Shown: positions 27,191 through 36,183 of the stretch, one piece after another
How positions within the stretch are numbered: the first letter of the stretch is position 1
Layout of the letters: every line of letters starts with the position of its first letter
Assembly (NCBI RefSeq): GCF_018499575.1
Contig: NZ_JAHDAP010000003.1
Location: 62,001 to 126,000, forward strand
Source: Streptococcus infantis
GTDB taxonomy: Bacteria; Bacillota; Bacilli; Lactobacillales; Streptococcaceae
Direction of reading: 5' to 3'
DNA: 64,000 nucleotides
Notes under the pieces: generated by a model
Database searches by the model: none
Told to the model about the DNA's origin: nothing
Seen by the model: only the letters and a program-made list of their open reading frames with translations
Position numbers and translations under genes: made by a program

Positions 27191-27973
27191 TTAAGCGTTG
27201 TCGCCTTCAACAACTTCAACGATTTCTTCGATTGAATCTGCTTGAGCTTCTGAAGCTGTAAATTCTGCTTCAACTGCTGCTACAGCATCTTCACCTTGGC
27301 GACCTTCGATGATAGCATCTGCCAATTTAGCTGTGATCAACTTAACTGCGCGGATAGCGTCATCGTTAGCTGGGATGATTACATCGATATCGTCTGGATC
27401 AGTGTTTGTGTCAACCATCGCTACAACTGGGATACCCAATTTTTTAGCTTCTTTAACAGCGATTTGCTCTTTATGTGGGTCAACTACGTACATTACATCT
27501 GGGATACGAGGCATATCTTCGATACCACCCAAGAATTTTTCAAGACGTGCACGTTGTTTGTTGAGAAGTGCAACTTCTTTCTTAGGAAGAACATCAAAGA
27601 TTCCTTCTTCTTCCATACGTTTAATTTCTTTCAAACGAGCGATACGTTTTTGGATAGTTCCCCAGTTAGTAAGAGTTCCACCCAACCAACGGTGGTTGAT
27701 GTAGTATTGACCTGAACGTTCTGCTTCTTCTTTAACAGCATCAGCAGCTTGTTTCTTAGTACCAACGAACAATACAACTGCATCGTTAGCTGCCGCATCA
27801 CGCATAAAGTCATATGCCTGGTCAGCGTATTTTACAGTTTGTTGCAAGTCGATAACGTGGATTCCGTTACGCTCAGTGAAGATGTACTTAGCCATCTTAG
27901 GGTTCCAGCGACGAGTTTGGTGACCAAAGTGTACACCAGCCTCAAGAAGTTGTTTCATTGAAATTACTGCCAT
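27191..27973 (-). CDS. rpsB: 30S ribosomal protein S2
   Basis: S2 of 260 residues ([27 protein letters not shown]). The ATG at 27973 follows AAAGGAG; the frame is open for 28 more codons upstream, but those would encode the leader. Family signatures include WLGGTLTNW and [20 protein letters not shown]. It is transcribed with tsf. Confidence 0.98.
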   Translation of the reverse strand: MAVISMKQLLEAGVHFGHQTRRWNPKMAKYIFTERNGIHVIDLQQTVKYADQAYDFMRDAAANDAVVLFVGTKKQAADAVKEEAERSGQYYINHRWLGGTLTNWGTIQKRIARLKEIKRMEEEGIFDVLPKKEVALLNKQRARLEKFLGGIEDMPRIPDVMYVVDPHKEQIAVKEAKKLGIPVVAMVDTNTDPDDIDVIIPANDDAIRAVKLITAKLADAIIEGRQGEDAVAAVEAEFTASEAQADSIEEIVEVVEGDNA

Positions 27974-28118
27974 GAGTATTTCTCCTTTTTTGTTTTTTCC
28001 TCTCCTCAATTTCAACTTGCAAAACAACCCGAAGGCAACAGTTTCACAATTCATCAAGAATGAGTATTATCGTTCACACGACAAGTTTCATTCTACCATA
28101 ATTGGAGCTTTATTTCAA
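27974..28118 (-). promoter_or_regulatory. rpsB promoter and structured leader
   Basis: Minus strand: -35 TTGAAA (28113-28118), 17-bp spacer, extended -10 TGGTAGAAT (TAGAAT 28090-28095). The leader to the ATG is about 110 bases, and includes GCCTTCGGG and other potential stems. Autogenous control by S2 through such a leader is plausible, but no known leader family was identified by eye. Confidence 0.65.
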
Positions 28119-28172
28119 GTAGTTTTGTTATTTTCTCCTTATTAAATTACTCGTTAAAAACTCTAAATTTAA

Positions 28173-28201
28173 AACATCTCAACATATATTGCTGAGATGT
28201 T
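28173..28201 (-). terminator. Terminator of the MurM-like gene
   Basis: AACATCTCA (28173-28181) pairs perfectly with TGAGATGTT (28193-28201), followed on the minus strand by TTTAAATTT. It isolates the MurM-like gene from rpsB. Confidence 0.85.
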
Positions 28202-28254
28202 CTAATAGCTAAATTTTTTTAAATTTAATGTAGTGGCAAAATAATTAGTTTATC

Positions 28255-29466
28255 CTATCTACTTCGAAGTTTCTTACGAATTTTATAAGCTAGATTAAAC
28301 AAGAAGTATAATGAACTGGTTGGATAATTAAACTCACCAACAAATTCCTCGATAGTAGGATTAAATTTGGATTTAAAGTTAATTAACCCACCCTCTAAGT
28401 TGTTTTCAATTCCACCCATATTATGAGTCTCAGCCCCTCGTTCAAAAGAATGTTGAGCTGTCTCAAACCATGTAGGAATAGCTGGTTGATAGTGTCTAAA
28501 TTCTTCATTCATTCCAGCATATAAGTTTTCAGAAGTTTTCCCAAATTCGATAGTTAAAGTGCCAGACAATGGGACAACACTATCTCCTTTATCAATATAG
28601 CCCTTAAGAAAAGAAATTTCTTCTTCTAATCGGTTTCTCTCTTGCTGATTATCTTTTACTTTGCCTTCTTTTGTTTTATCTGTAAACTTCTGCGCTGTTT
28701 TTAGATTCTTTTCAAGTTGCTTCTCAACTTCTTTCAATCTATTATGTAAATCTAAATAGCTTAGTGTGATAAAGGAGTTGTTAGGATAAGTAGTCAGTAA
28801 CTTTTGATAATAATCTTTGTCTCGTAAACTAATGTTCTTGCGAGACTCTGTTTTCTTCATTAAAAACGAAAATTTATCTAATAAATCGAGCCCACCAAAT
28901 TTTACTTCCAATCCTTTATTTCTTGCAGTTCGGATGGCCTGTCTAGTAGACTTAGAAAGTTGATCCAGTGAGAAATTTTCTTTATGAATATTAGCTTGAA
29001 AACGTGGTTGTATATTTTCTGCCATATTCTCTGTTAAGCCAGTCCAATGAACTTTATTTTTTTTCAGTTCTTCAACAATTTCTAAAGTCATAGAATTTTG
29101 GACAACTTCTTGGCCAATAAGACCTCTACTGAAAAATAGACTTGGATCAAATTTAACCATTATTGCATGGCTTTTTTTAGCAAGTTTTTTCAACGTTAAA
29201 AGTACAAATTTTAGAAGCTCTTTATCTTCATAGTCAATTACTGGGCCTCGTGGAATATAGAACATAGAAAGCCCTAATGGTAGCGGCTGAATTAAGATAT
29301 TCGCTACCCCAACCAATTGATTATCTTTATAAAATCCTACTCTCTCATTCCCCCAAGTATCCTTTATCTTGGACCAATCGCTACTCTGCAATAAATTTCC
29401 TTGAGGATGATTTTGCAAAAATAAATCCCACTCTTGAGCATCAACATTCATTTTATACGTAAACAT
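28255..29466 (-). CDS. MurM-like FemXAB aminoacyltransferase
   Basis: Protein of 403 residues of the FemX/MurM family, which adds amino acids from aminoacyl-tRNA to the lipid II lysine to build branched cross-bridges. Two GNAT-like halves are interrupted by an antiparallel helical arm (about 240-300, LKEVEKQLEKNLKTAQK and RLEEEISFLKGYID). Conserved segments QSSDWSKIKDTWGNERVGFY, MFYIPRGPVIDY, STRQAIRTARNKG and NMGGIENNLEGGL closely resemble pneumococcal MurM as I recall it. Which residue it transfers cannot be told. It is a single-gene unit between rpsB and pcsB, where pneumococcus has none that I recall, so it may be an additional family member. Confidence 0.85.
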   Translation of the reverse strand: MFTYKMNVDAQEWDLFLQNHPQGNLLQSSDWSKIKDTWGNERVGFYKDNQLVGVANILIQPLPLGLSMFYIPRGPVIDYEDKELLKFVLLTLKKLAKKSHAIMVKFDPSLFFSRGLIGQEVVQNSMTLEIVEELKKNKVHWTGLTENMAENIQPRFQANIHKENFSLDQLSKSTRQAIRTARNKGLEVKFGGLDLLDKFSFLMKKTESRKNISLRDKDYYQKLLTTYPNNSFITLSYLDLHNRLKEVEKQLEKNLKTAQKFTDKTKEGKVKDNQQERNRLEEEISFLKGYIDKGDSVVPLSGTLTIEFGKTSENLYAGMNEEFRHYQPAIPTWFETAQHSFERGAETHNMGGIENNLEGGLINFKSKFNPTIEEFVGEFNYPTSSLYFLFNLAYKIRKKLRSR

Positions 29467-29535
29467 AATTCCAGTACCAACTCTCTTAAAATCTATTTTA
29501 TCTTCATTAGCTTGCTTATGTGCTAATTCTCTATA

Positions 29536-29567
29536 TTTCGTATTGCTTTACCTAAACGAATACGAAA
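29536..29567. repeat. 32-bp interrupted palindrome upstream of the MurM-like gene
   Basis: TTTCGTATT (29536-29544) and AATACGAAA (29559-29567) are perfect 9-bp arms. Inside them TTTA and TAAA extend the symmetry after a 2-base mismatch. There is no T-run, so it is more like an operator than a terminator. Its right arm contains TACGAAA, similar to a ComX box. Confidence 0.6.
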
Positions 29568-29624
29568 ATAATATGTCAATGACAACTAATGATATTATGA
29601 AATTTATTTTTAAACACTATACAA

Positions 29625-29651
29625 AGGGTGAGATTCATAAAACCTCACCCT
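29625..29651 (-). terminator. Terminator of pcsB
   Basis: AGGGTGAG (29625-29632) pairs with CTCACCCT (29644-29651). The T-run is short, so termination may be partial. Confidence 0.7.
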
Positions 29652-29673
29652 AAATTGAATAATAATCAGTATA

Positions 29674-30882
29674 TTAGTTTGGATAAATGTATCTTACTGT
29701 ACCACGTGATGCTGTAGGATTAAACCATCCACGGTAATTTCCGATTGGTTGAGTACCGCTACCATCATAGTTACATTCTGAAACTTGAATACGCGTTGTT
29801 GACTCAACAGCAGTAACAACCGCCACGTGTCCGTAGCCACCATCATCCCAACAAGCGATTGCACCAACTTGTGGTGTAGAGCCTGTACGGAAACCTGCTG
29901 CTGCTGCACTAGTAGCCCACTGGCCACCATTACCCCAATAATCACCAGCCCATGGCGCCAAAGTTTTTGCTCCCCATGTACACTGACCTACAGGGTAACT
30001 TGAAGCATTTGAGCTATAAGTTGGTCGTTGACTTACAGTAGTTGCTGCAGGAGTGTAACTTGAATCATCATCTGATGATGAAGAACTTGAAGTTGCTTGT
30101 ACTTGTGCAGCAAAAGTTGTGTTTGCTGAAGCAGCAACCGTTTGTTGTTGACTTGTTTGTTTCGCTTTGTATGCTGCTTCTGCTTCTGCTGCTGCTTTCG
30201 CTTCTGCTTCAGCCGCTGCTTTTTGCTCTAGCAAGGTTGCTTTTTCACTTTCTGCAGTAGCTTTTTCAGCTGCAAGATTCAACTCGGCTGCTTTCAATTC
30301 AGCTTGTTTTGTTGTCAAAGCTTGAGCGTCATCAGCAAGTGTTTGTTGGTTGGCAATAACTGTGTTGATTGCTTCATTGTTAGCAACTTGTTTTTCAGAG
30401 ATAGCCTTTTTATCTTCTTTTTGTTGTTGCAACATTTTATTGTTTGCTGAGACAATTTCACTCATAGCTGCTACACGAGAAATAGCTTCTGTGATTGAGT
30501 TAGAGTTAATAATTGTATTAATGTAGCTTGTAGCAGTTCCGTTAGTTTGTGCACTACGAGCTTGGTTTTCAAGCGATTCATTACGAGCTACGATATTTTT
30601 TGAAAGCTCTGCAATTTCTCCTTCAAGTTTTTTAGACTCTTCTTGAAGCTTTTCGTTTTCAGATTGTAATTTTTCTTGCTCTGATTGAATAGCTGAAACT
30701 TTAGTTTGAATTTCGTCTACTTGTTTTTGAGCTTCCTTTTGTTGTGTTGTCAACTCACTAATTTTGCTATCTTGAGCTGCAATTTTTTCATCTGTTGTGT
30801 TAGCTTTAACACTTGAAAGCACAGCTCCTTGTGAAACTAATACTGTACTTAATAATAGTGATGCTAGAATTTTTTTCTTCAT
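29674..30882 (-). CDS. pcsB: Cell-separation murein hydrolase PcsB
   Basis: Secreted CHAP peptidase of 402 residues. A signal peptide (1 to about 28, ending SSVKA) is followed by a long coiled coil (about 32-245), which in the family docks on FtsX, an Ala/Ser-rich linker, and a CHAP domain (about 295-402) with C301 (VGQCTWGAK) and H352 (GYGHVAVV). FtsEX-driven PcsB splits septal wall in dividing streptococci. A WalR site and extended -10 lie upstream. mreD and mreC precede it in the same orientation. Confidence 0.95.
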   Translation of the reverse strand: MKKKILASLLLSTVLVSQGAVLSSVKANTTDEKIAAQDSKISELTTQQKEAQKQVDEIQTKVSAIQSEQEKLQSENEKLQEESKKLEGEIAELSKNIVARNESLENQARSAQTNGTATSYINTIINSNSITEAISRVAAMSEIVSANNKMLQQQKEDKKAISEKQVANNEAINTVIANQQTLADDAQALTTKQAELKAAELNLAAEKATAESEKATLLEQKAAAEAEAKAAAEAEAAYKAKQTSQQQTVAASANTTFAAQVQATSSSSSSDDDSSYTPAATTVSQRPTYSSNASSYPVGQCTWGAKTLAPWAGDYWGNGGQWATSAAAAGFRTGSTPQVGAIACWDDGGYGHVAVVTAVESTTRIQVSECNYDGSGTQPIGNYRGWFNPTASRGTVRYIYPN

Positions 30883-30916
30883 AGTGTAAATACTCCTTCT
30901 TTAAAAAGACAATACT

Positions 30917-30960
30917 AGTATATCAAAAAAAGGCCTAATAAATATTACGCCTTTATTACA
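30917..30960 (-). promoter_or_regulatory. pcsB promoter with WalR site
   Basis: Minus strand: TGTAAT-AAAGG-CGTAAT (30944-30960) matches the WalR (VicR) direct repeat TGTWAH-N5-TGTWAH with one mismatch. An extended -10 TGATATACT (TATACT 30917-30922) follows. pcsB is the best-known WalRK target in pneumococcus. Confidence 0.85.
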
Positions 30961-30974
30961 GTTTTGTTTCTTTC

Positions 30975-31469
30975 TTATAGATATATTTTTTCAAAAATAT
31001 ATTGGAAAACTAACATCCATATAAAATTCAATATCATAGTAGGAACAAGACTATAAACCATAAACACAGATAAATTTTCTGCAGTTAATCCTACCAAGTG
31101 TGCTAGGATAAAGCTAGCAAATTCAAATGTAAAAGTCATCATTAAAACGGCAAGTACTCGAGTCCATCTATTTGACAAAATAACTGAGTTGCTTTTATAC
31201 ACTATTGCTCCAATAATTACAAATAGTAGACTAGCTATTCCAATCAAATGGAAGAAATAAATATCGTATACAAGTCCTACAACTAGGCAATAAGCTAAAA
31301 ACAGATACTCAGATACTTCTATCGTTTCAAATAATAAGAAGATAAAAATAAAGTGGCTAACAATTTGTATATGTGGAAAAAAACTATTTACAAACTGCCC
31401 TAAATGGCTATCAATCAAGACAATCAAGGGCAATAGTACAAACATTCCTATCTGCTTAAAAAGTCTCAT
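30975..31469 (-). CDS. mreD: Rod-shape protein MreD
   Basis: Integral membrane protein of 164 residues with about five helices (FVLLPLIVLID, FIFIFLLFE, LFLAYCLVVGLVYDIYFFH). Overlaps mreC by 4 bases. With MreC it helps place peripheral wall synthesis in ovococci. Confidence 0.92.
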   Translation of the reverse strand: MRLFKQIGMFVLLPLIVLIDSHLGQFVNSFFPHIQIVSHFIFIFLLFETIEVSEYLFLAYCLVVGLVYDIYFFHLIGIASLLFVIIGAIVYKSNSVILSNRWTRVLAVLMMTFTFEFASFILAHLVGLTAENLSVFMVYSLVPTMILNFIWMLVFQYIFEKIYL

Positions 31470-32287
31470 GATGGATTCCCCACTAACTCTACAACTTTAA
31501 GGTTCATTGGATCAGCATGCAATTTAACCATGACTTCTCTTGTTAGATAGTCCGTACTATGTGTCACTGATACGACTTCCCCTACAGGGATATCTGTAGC
31601 ATTAAAGTTTCCTAAGCCGCCAGTTACCACTTTGTCACCTTGACTAATGTCGCCACTGCTGTTTAATTGACTGATTTTTAGTAGTTCTTTTTCCTTGTCA
31701 TAACCAATGATAATACCATAAATACTACTAGATCCGTGCTGGATTTTAACAGAAATCTTCTCTGTGTTTTCAGCGTTTGTTAATAAATTGACTACGGATG
31801 AGTTGTCTTCTACTTTTTCAACGCTTCCAACAAGCCCTCCACCAGAAACAACGAGCATACTAGTTGTTAAACCTTGTTTTGATCCGGCATTAACTGTCAA
31901 TTCCTGTCTCCAAGTTGCTGGAGTTCTCATAATGACATCTGCAGTAATTAGCTTGCTCGCGTTCAATTTTGACTTCATATCTAATAATTGACGCAGTTGT
32001 TCATTTTCTTCTTTTAATCTGTCTGCTTCATTTGTTTCTTTTTCCATTTGATAGAGTTCTTTTTTAAGAGTCTCATTCTCATTATAAGCTCTCGTCAAAT
32101 TTCCTAAATCTGACTTTGTAGATTCTAACCATTGAAATGGTTTCTGTACAATTCTATCTATCAGCGAAATGCCATCTCCAACCTTTGTCACAACTGCACT
32201 GGATTGTGTCGTTACTAAAAAGACAGAAACCATTAGTATAACGACAAATAGAACAATGATATATTTTGATTTTTTAAAACGATTCAT
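31466..32287 (-). CDS. mreC: Rod-shape protein MreC
   Basis: Bitopic protein of 273 residues: one membrane helix (about 10-28), a coiled coil (about 65-110) and an extracytoplasmic beta-domain with TPATWRQELTVNAGSKQGL and SQGDKVVTGGLGN. It organises peripheral peptidoglycan synthesis. mreB is absent here, as normal for streptococci. It begins 32 bases after ecfT ends and overlaps mreD. Confidence 0.95.
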   Translation of the reverse strand: MNRFKKSKYIIVLFVVILMVSVFLVTTQSSAVVTKVGDGISLIDRIVQKPFQWLESTKSDLGNLTRAYNENETLKKELYQMEKETNEADRLKEENEQLRQLLDMKSKLNASKLITADVIMRTPATWRQELTVNAGSKQGLTTSMLVVSGGGLVGSVEKVEDNSSVVNLLTNAENTEKISVKIQHGSSSIYGIIIGYDKEKELLKISQLNSSGDISQGDKVVTGGLGNFNATDIPVGEVVSVTHSTDYLTREVMVKLHADPMNLKVVELVGNPS

Positions 32288-32318
32288 GCCTTTACCTTAT
32301 ATTATTCTATACTTCACT

Positions 32319-33113
32319 TTAGGATTTTAATAAAAACAAGATTCCACCTAACACACATACAAGTAGTAAGGCCACACTATCTTTATGCATCCAATTCAAT
32401 TGTCGATACTGACTACGTCCATTCCCACCTTGATATCCTCTAGCTTCCATAGCTGTAGCAAGAGAATCCGCTCTTTTCAAACTTGTAGCGAATAATGGAA
32501 TTAAAATAGGAATCATAGCCTTAACCTTCTGGATGATATTCCCCTCTCCAAAATCTACACCACGCGCCTTTTGAGCGTTCATAATTCGAATTGTATCATC
32601 CATCAAGGTTGGTACAAAACGCAAGCTCATTGACAACATCAGTCCAATTTCATGAACAGGCACTTTAAATCTTTTTAAAGGGCCAAGCAAGGACTCAACT
32701 GCCGTTGCCAGGCTTAGTGGCATTGTAGTCAAAGTAAGCAAGGTTGAGAAAAAAATAATCAACACAAAACGGCAAAAAATGATTCCAGCCTGCTCAATCC
32801 CCTGAGTAGTAATTTTTATGAACCCCATCTCAAATAGGACCTGACCACCAGAAATAAAGAAAAGTTGAAAAAGGGTGGTAAAGGTAATCAGAAAAAACAT
32901 CGACTTCAAACCTTTTATGAAAAAAGATAAGGGAACTTCTGATAGAGCTACAAATATGCCTGTTGCAACAAAAAGTATCACGTTTGTAATTGGATTGTTG
33001 GCCCAAAAAACGATAATAATCAATAAAATCATTGCCACTAACTTACTCCGAGGGTCCAGACGATGGACAATCGAGTTTCCTGGTATGTAACGACCTAAAA
33101 TCATGTTATCCAT
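32319..33113 (-). CDS. ecfT: ECF transporter transmembrane subunit EcfT
   Basis: Integral membrane coupling subunit of 264 residues for energy-coupling-factor vitamin importers. It starts with the signature [19 protein letters not shown]. The two Ala-Arg-Gly coupling motifs that contact the ATPases are visible (AQKARGVDF and MEARGYQGG). It overlaps ecfA2 by 8 bases; substrate-binding S components are encoded elsewhere. Confidence 0.95.
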   Translation of the reverse strand: MDNMILGRYIPGNSIVHRLDPRSKLVAMILLIIIVFWANNPITNVILFVATGIFVALSEVPLSFFIKGLKSMFFLITFTTLFQLFFISGGQVLFEMGFIKITTQGIEQAGIIFCRFVLIIFFSTLLTLTTMPLSLATAVESLLGPLKRFKVPVHEIGLMLSMSLRFVPTLMDDTIRIMNAQKARGVDFGEGNIIQKVKAMIPILIPLFATSLKRADSLATAMEARGYQGGNGRSQYRQLNWMHKDSVALLLVCVLGGILFLLKS

Positions 33114-33945
33114 TAATGAACTCCTTAAACTCTTCTATCGTTATCGGCATTTGTTTAAAAGAAACTCCTCGGTCAGCTAGTCTTTGAGCAAATCTTGTGA
33201 TTTTTGGAACACCCAATTGGATATTTTCCATAAACTCCAGATTTTGAAAGACAAGACTAGGCGCTCCACTCTTAACCAATCTTCCTTTTTCCATCACATA
33301 AACTTGGTCAGCAAATTCTGCTACATCATCCATAAGGTGAGTCACCAAAACAATCGTGATGCCGTCTTGATGAAGCTTTTCAAACAAAGTCATCAACTCT
33401 TTCCGACCAATCGGATCTAGTCCTGCTGTAGGCTCATCTAAAACCAAGATACTTGGCTCCATTGCTAAAATCCCAGCAATAGCGACCCTTCTCATCTGAC
33501 CACCTGAGAGTTCAAATGGACTACGTTCAAAAAGTGACTCGTCAATTCCTACTAAATCTAATTTTTCACGCGCAATAGCCTCGGCCTCTTCTACAGAAAC
33601 TCCAAAATTCTGAGGACCAAAAGCTACATCTTTTAAGACAGTTTCTTCAAATATTTGATTTTCTGCAAACTGAAATACCAATCCTACTTGTTTGCGAATT
33701 TGACGAATTTGCTTGTTGACTGATGTTGACGTAATTAATGTATCAAAGACACGGACACTCCCCTTTGTGGGAACCAACAAACCATTCAAGAGTTGTAGAA
33801 TTGTGGATTTTCCACTTCCTGTATGCCCAATAATTGCAGTATAGGAGCCGTCCTCTATCGTCAAACTAACATCTGACAAGGCTGCTGAAGCAAAGGGGGT
33901 TCCTTCCTGATACGTATAACTAACATTGTCTAGAATAATTCCCAT
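33106..33945 (-). CDS. ecfA2: ECF transporter ATPase EcfA2
   Basis: ABC ATPase of 279 residues with Walker [15 protein letters not shown]-loop [15 protein letters not shown], signature [13 protein letters not shown] and Walker [14 protein letters not shown]. It pairs with EcfA1 to power EcfT. Overlaps ecfA1 by 16 bases. Confidence 0.95.
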   Translation of the reverse strand: MGIILDNVSYTYQEGTPFASAALSDVSLTIEDGSYTAIIGHTGSGKSTILQLLNGLLVPTKGSVRVFDTLITSTSVNKQIRQIRKQVGLVFQFAENQIFEETVLKDVAFGPQNFGVSVEEAEAIAREKLDLVGIDESLFERSPFELSGGQMRRVAIAGILAMEPSILVLDEPTAGLDPIGRKELMTLFEKLHQDGITIVLVTHLMDDVAEFADQVYVMEKGRLVKSGAPSLVFQNLEFMENIQLGVPKITRFAQRLADRGVSFKQMPITIEEFKEFING

Positions 33946-34757
33946 AAAGCCTCCTCAAGCTCCTCTTCAGTAAGATAGAGTTCCGGTAAATTCAAACCAC
34001 TGGCACGTAGTGAATCTTTTAATTTATTTACAAACGGTTGATCGAGGCCAATTTGTTCTAAATCTAATCTAGAAAATAATTCTCTAGGAGTACTAGTTGA
34101 TTCGATTTCTCCTTTTTTCATCACCAAAATACGATCACTCATGGCCACCTCATCCAAATCATGCGTTATGGAGATGACTGTCATTTGGTGTTCTTGGCGA
34201 ATCTTCTGGACTATCTTAATCAACTCTAGACGTCCCTCTGGATCCAACATACTTGTAGCTTCATCCAAAATTAAAATATCTGGCCGTAAGGCGACAACAC
34301 CTGCAATGGCAACCCTCTGCTTCTGGCCTCCTGATAAGCGAGCTGGTTCCTTTTTAAAAAATTCAGCCATACCAACCAATGATAAAGCTTCAGCAACTCG
34401 ATGCTTCATCTCTTCAAGTGGAATTCCTTGGTTCTCTAAACCAAAAGCAACGTCATCTTCCACAGTTGCACCTACAAACTGGTTGTCAGGATTTTGAAAA
34501 ACCATGCCAATCTGACGTCTTTTTTCCCAGACGTTTTCTGGAGTTAGGCAATCACCGTCTATCCAAATCTCTCCAGATTCAGCCTCAAGTAAACCGTCAA
34601 TCAAGCGAACAGTTGTTGATTTCCCACTACCATTATGACCAACAATAGACAACCATTCTCCACGTTTCACGTGAAACGAAATGTTATGAACATCATAATG
34701 TTCCTGATCTGCCTGGTATCGAAATGACAGATTTTTAATCTCAATAATTGTTTCCAT
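33930..34757 (-). CDS. ecfA1: ECF transporter ATPase EcfA1
   Basis: ABC ATPase of 275 residues with Walker [15 protein letters not shown]-loop [15 protein letters not shown], signature [13 protein letters not shown] and Walker [14 protein letters not shown]. Ala replaces Pro in the usual DEPT, which is common in EcfA1. The coding sequence near its 5' end contains a parS-like site (34663-34678). It starts 2 bases after pgsA. Confidence 0.95.
   Translation of the reverse strand: METIIEIKNLSFRYQADQEHYDVHNISFHVKRGEWLSIVGHNGSGKSTTVRLIDGLLEAESGEIWIDGDCLTPENVWEKRRQIGMVFQNPDNQFVGATVEDDVAFGLENQGIPLEEMKHRVAEALSLVGMAEFFKKEPARLSGGQKQRVAIAGVVALRPDILILDEATSMLDPEGRLELIKIVQKIRQEHQMTVISITHDLDEVAMSDRILVMKKGEIESTSTPRELFSRLDLEQIGLDQPFVNKLKDSLRASGLNLPELYLTEEELEEALWELF
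34663..34678. other. parS-like site (14/16) inside ecfA1
   Basis: CGTTTCACGTGAAACG keeps the 14-bp core of the ParB consensus TGTTTCACGTGAAACA and is itself a perfect palindrome. Location is about 19 kb left of dnaA. Confidence 0.75.
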
Positions 34758-34759
34758 AT

Positions 34760-35299
34760 CTAGCGAAAGGTCCCTTTAAACAAATACGCGCTTCCTTTAA
34801 AATAATCATATCCAGAATAAACTGTAAAGAACAAAGCAATATATAGAATTATCTGGCCAAGTAAATTCCAGTGAAGCAACAAGAAGATGATCGCAAACAT
34901 CTGACTGAATGTCTTGATTTTTCCAGGCATAGCAGCAGCCAGAACGGTTCCACCCGTTTCGACTAAGAGCAAGCGCAAACCAGTAACTGCAAGTTCACGA
35001 CAAATGATAACAGCAACTAGCCAGGCTGGAGCCATGTTTAAACCAACCAACATGATGAAGGCTGACATGACCAACAACTTATCAGCCATCGGATCTGCAA
35101 ATTTACCAAAATTACTAACCACTTGCCATTTTCTAGCTAAATAACCATCTAGATAATCAGTGATACTAGCAATAGCAAAAACAACAGCCGCCATTTTATG
35201 CAATAAAGGAGACGACCCGAATGATAAAAGGAGGATAAAAATCGGAATAAATACAATTCTACCCAGCGTAAGTATGTTAGGAATATTCTCTTTTTTCAT
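34760..35299 (-). CDS. pgsA: Phosphatidylglycerophosphate synthase
   Basis: CDP-alcohol phosphatidyltransferase of 179 residues, making PGP from CDP-diacylglycerol and glycerol-3-phosphate. The family motif DGxxAR(8)G(3)D(3)D is seen in SITDYLDGYLARKWQVVSNFGKFADPMADK. Four or more membrane helices. It lies in the rodZ-pgsA-ecf operon. Confidence 0.96.
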   Translation of the reverse strand: MKKENIPNILTLGRIVFIPIFILLLSFGSSPLLHKMAAVVFAIASITDYLDGYLARKWQVVSNFGKFADPMADKLLVMSAFIMLVGLNMAPAWLVAVIICRELAVTGLRLLLVETGGTVLAAAMPGKIKTFSQMFAIIFLLLHWNLLGQIILYIALFFTVYSGYDYFKGSAYLFKGTFR

Positions 35300-35315
35300 A
35301 TTATCCTTCCTTAAT

Positions 35316-36143
35316 TTAATTTGAACTCAAATTCATTGTAATCCAACCAGTTTGGCCTGTTAATTTCGAAGTATCGATTTCCTGATTATCGATTTTTATT
35401 TTCACACCTTTAACAACACCTAATGTGATAGTTACTGGAGATCCTTTAGAAATTGTTGTTTTAACTGTTTTATTATTTGGATCTAGAGTTGCCCCTCCAG
35501 CCAAATCAGTATCTGAAACGCTAACCCAACTTGTTGCATCCGTTACAGATAATTGAAGTTCGGCAGTTTCTTTAGGAGTTTTATATTCCACTGATATGAC
35601 ATCTCCTTGCCCTGTGACTGTCACAGTTGAGGCTTCAGTCGAACTTGATGGATTAGTGGTTTGATTACTACTGGTTGTTTCACTACTTGGTGCATTTGTA
35701 GTTGTAGTCACAATATTATAGTTAGCTGAAGTTGTTTCTGTTGGCTGTGTTTGAATATAATTCCAAACATAGCAGGTTACGAAAATTAAAATTGATAGGG
35801 AAAATAGAACAAAGTAAAAAAGTGGAAGCAAGGAACGCTTCTTACGATTGGAACGTCTACGACCTGTTAGTTCTATCTCATCAACATCAACTTCCTCATA
35901 GGTAATCATACTCCCTGAATCATATGCGTCTAAAACAATGTTTTCATCCAACTCAACTGCCCAAGCATATTTCCTCAAAAAAGAACGAGCATAAAAGGGA
36001 CTAGGCAATTTATCAAAATCATCTGATTCTAAGGCTTCTAGCATATCAAGTTGGATGTCCGTTTTACGTTGCAATTCCTCCAAACTCAAACCTTGATTAA
36101 TTCTTGCTAAACGTAAAACTTCACCAATTGTTTTTTTTCTCAT
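35316..36143 (-). CDS. rodZ: RodZ-like cell-shape protein
   Basis: Bitopic protein of 275 residues. The N-terminal helix-turn-helix domain (TIGEVLRLARINQGLSLEEL to about 75), a membrane helix (about 105-128), a Ser/Thr/Asn-rich linker and a C-terminal DUF4115 beta-domain occur in order. RodZ links cytoplasmic division proteins to wall synthesis. I chose ATG 36143 since AAGGA lies 9 bases upstream; the ATG at 36152 directly abuts that site. Order ymfF-ymfH-rodZ-pgsA is as in Bacillus. Confidence 0.9.
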   Translation of the reverse strand: MRKKTIGEVLRLARINQGLSLEELQRKTDIQLDMLEALESDDFDKLPSPFYARSFLRKYAWAVELDENIVLDAYDSGSMITYEEVDVDEIELTGRRRSNRKKRSLLPLFYFVLFSLSILIFVTCYVWNYIQTQPTETTSANYNIVTTTTNAPSSETTSSNQTTNPSSSTEASTVTVTGQGDVISVEYKTPKETAELQLSVTDATSWVSVSDTDLAGGATLDPNNKTVKTTISKGSPVTITLGVVKGVKIKIDNQEIDTSKLTGQTGWITMNLSSN

Positions 36144-36183
36144 ACTTACCATTCCTTCTTTCTAGTCTATTTTACTTGAATGA

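Noticed and set aside
27296..27715. Two long plus-strand reading frames opposite rpsB (139 and 131 codons)
   Set aside because: Antisense shadows of a highly biased ribosomal gene, no ribosome site and no family resemblance.
27974..28057. N-terminal extension of rpsB (28 extra codons)
   Set aside because: The family start [11 protein letters not shown] has a good ribosome site; the extension lies in the 5' leader.
35695..35760. Ser/Thr-rich stretch in RodZ as a frameshifted segment
   Set aside because: Low-complexity linkers of this kind are normal in streptococcal RodZ; the frame is continuous.
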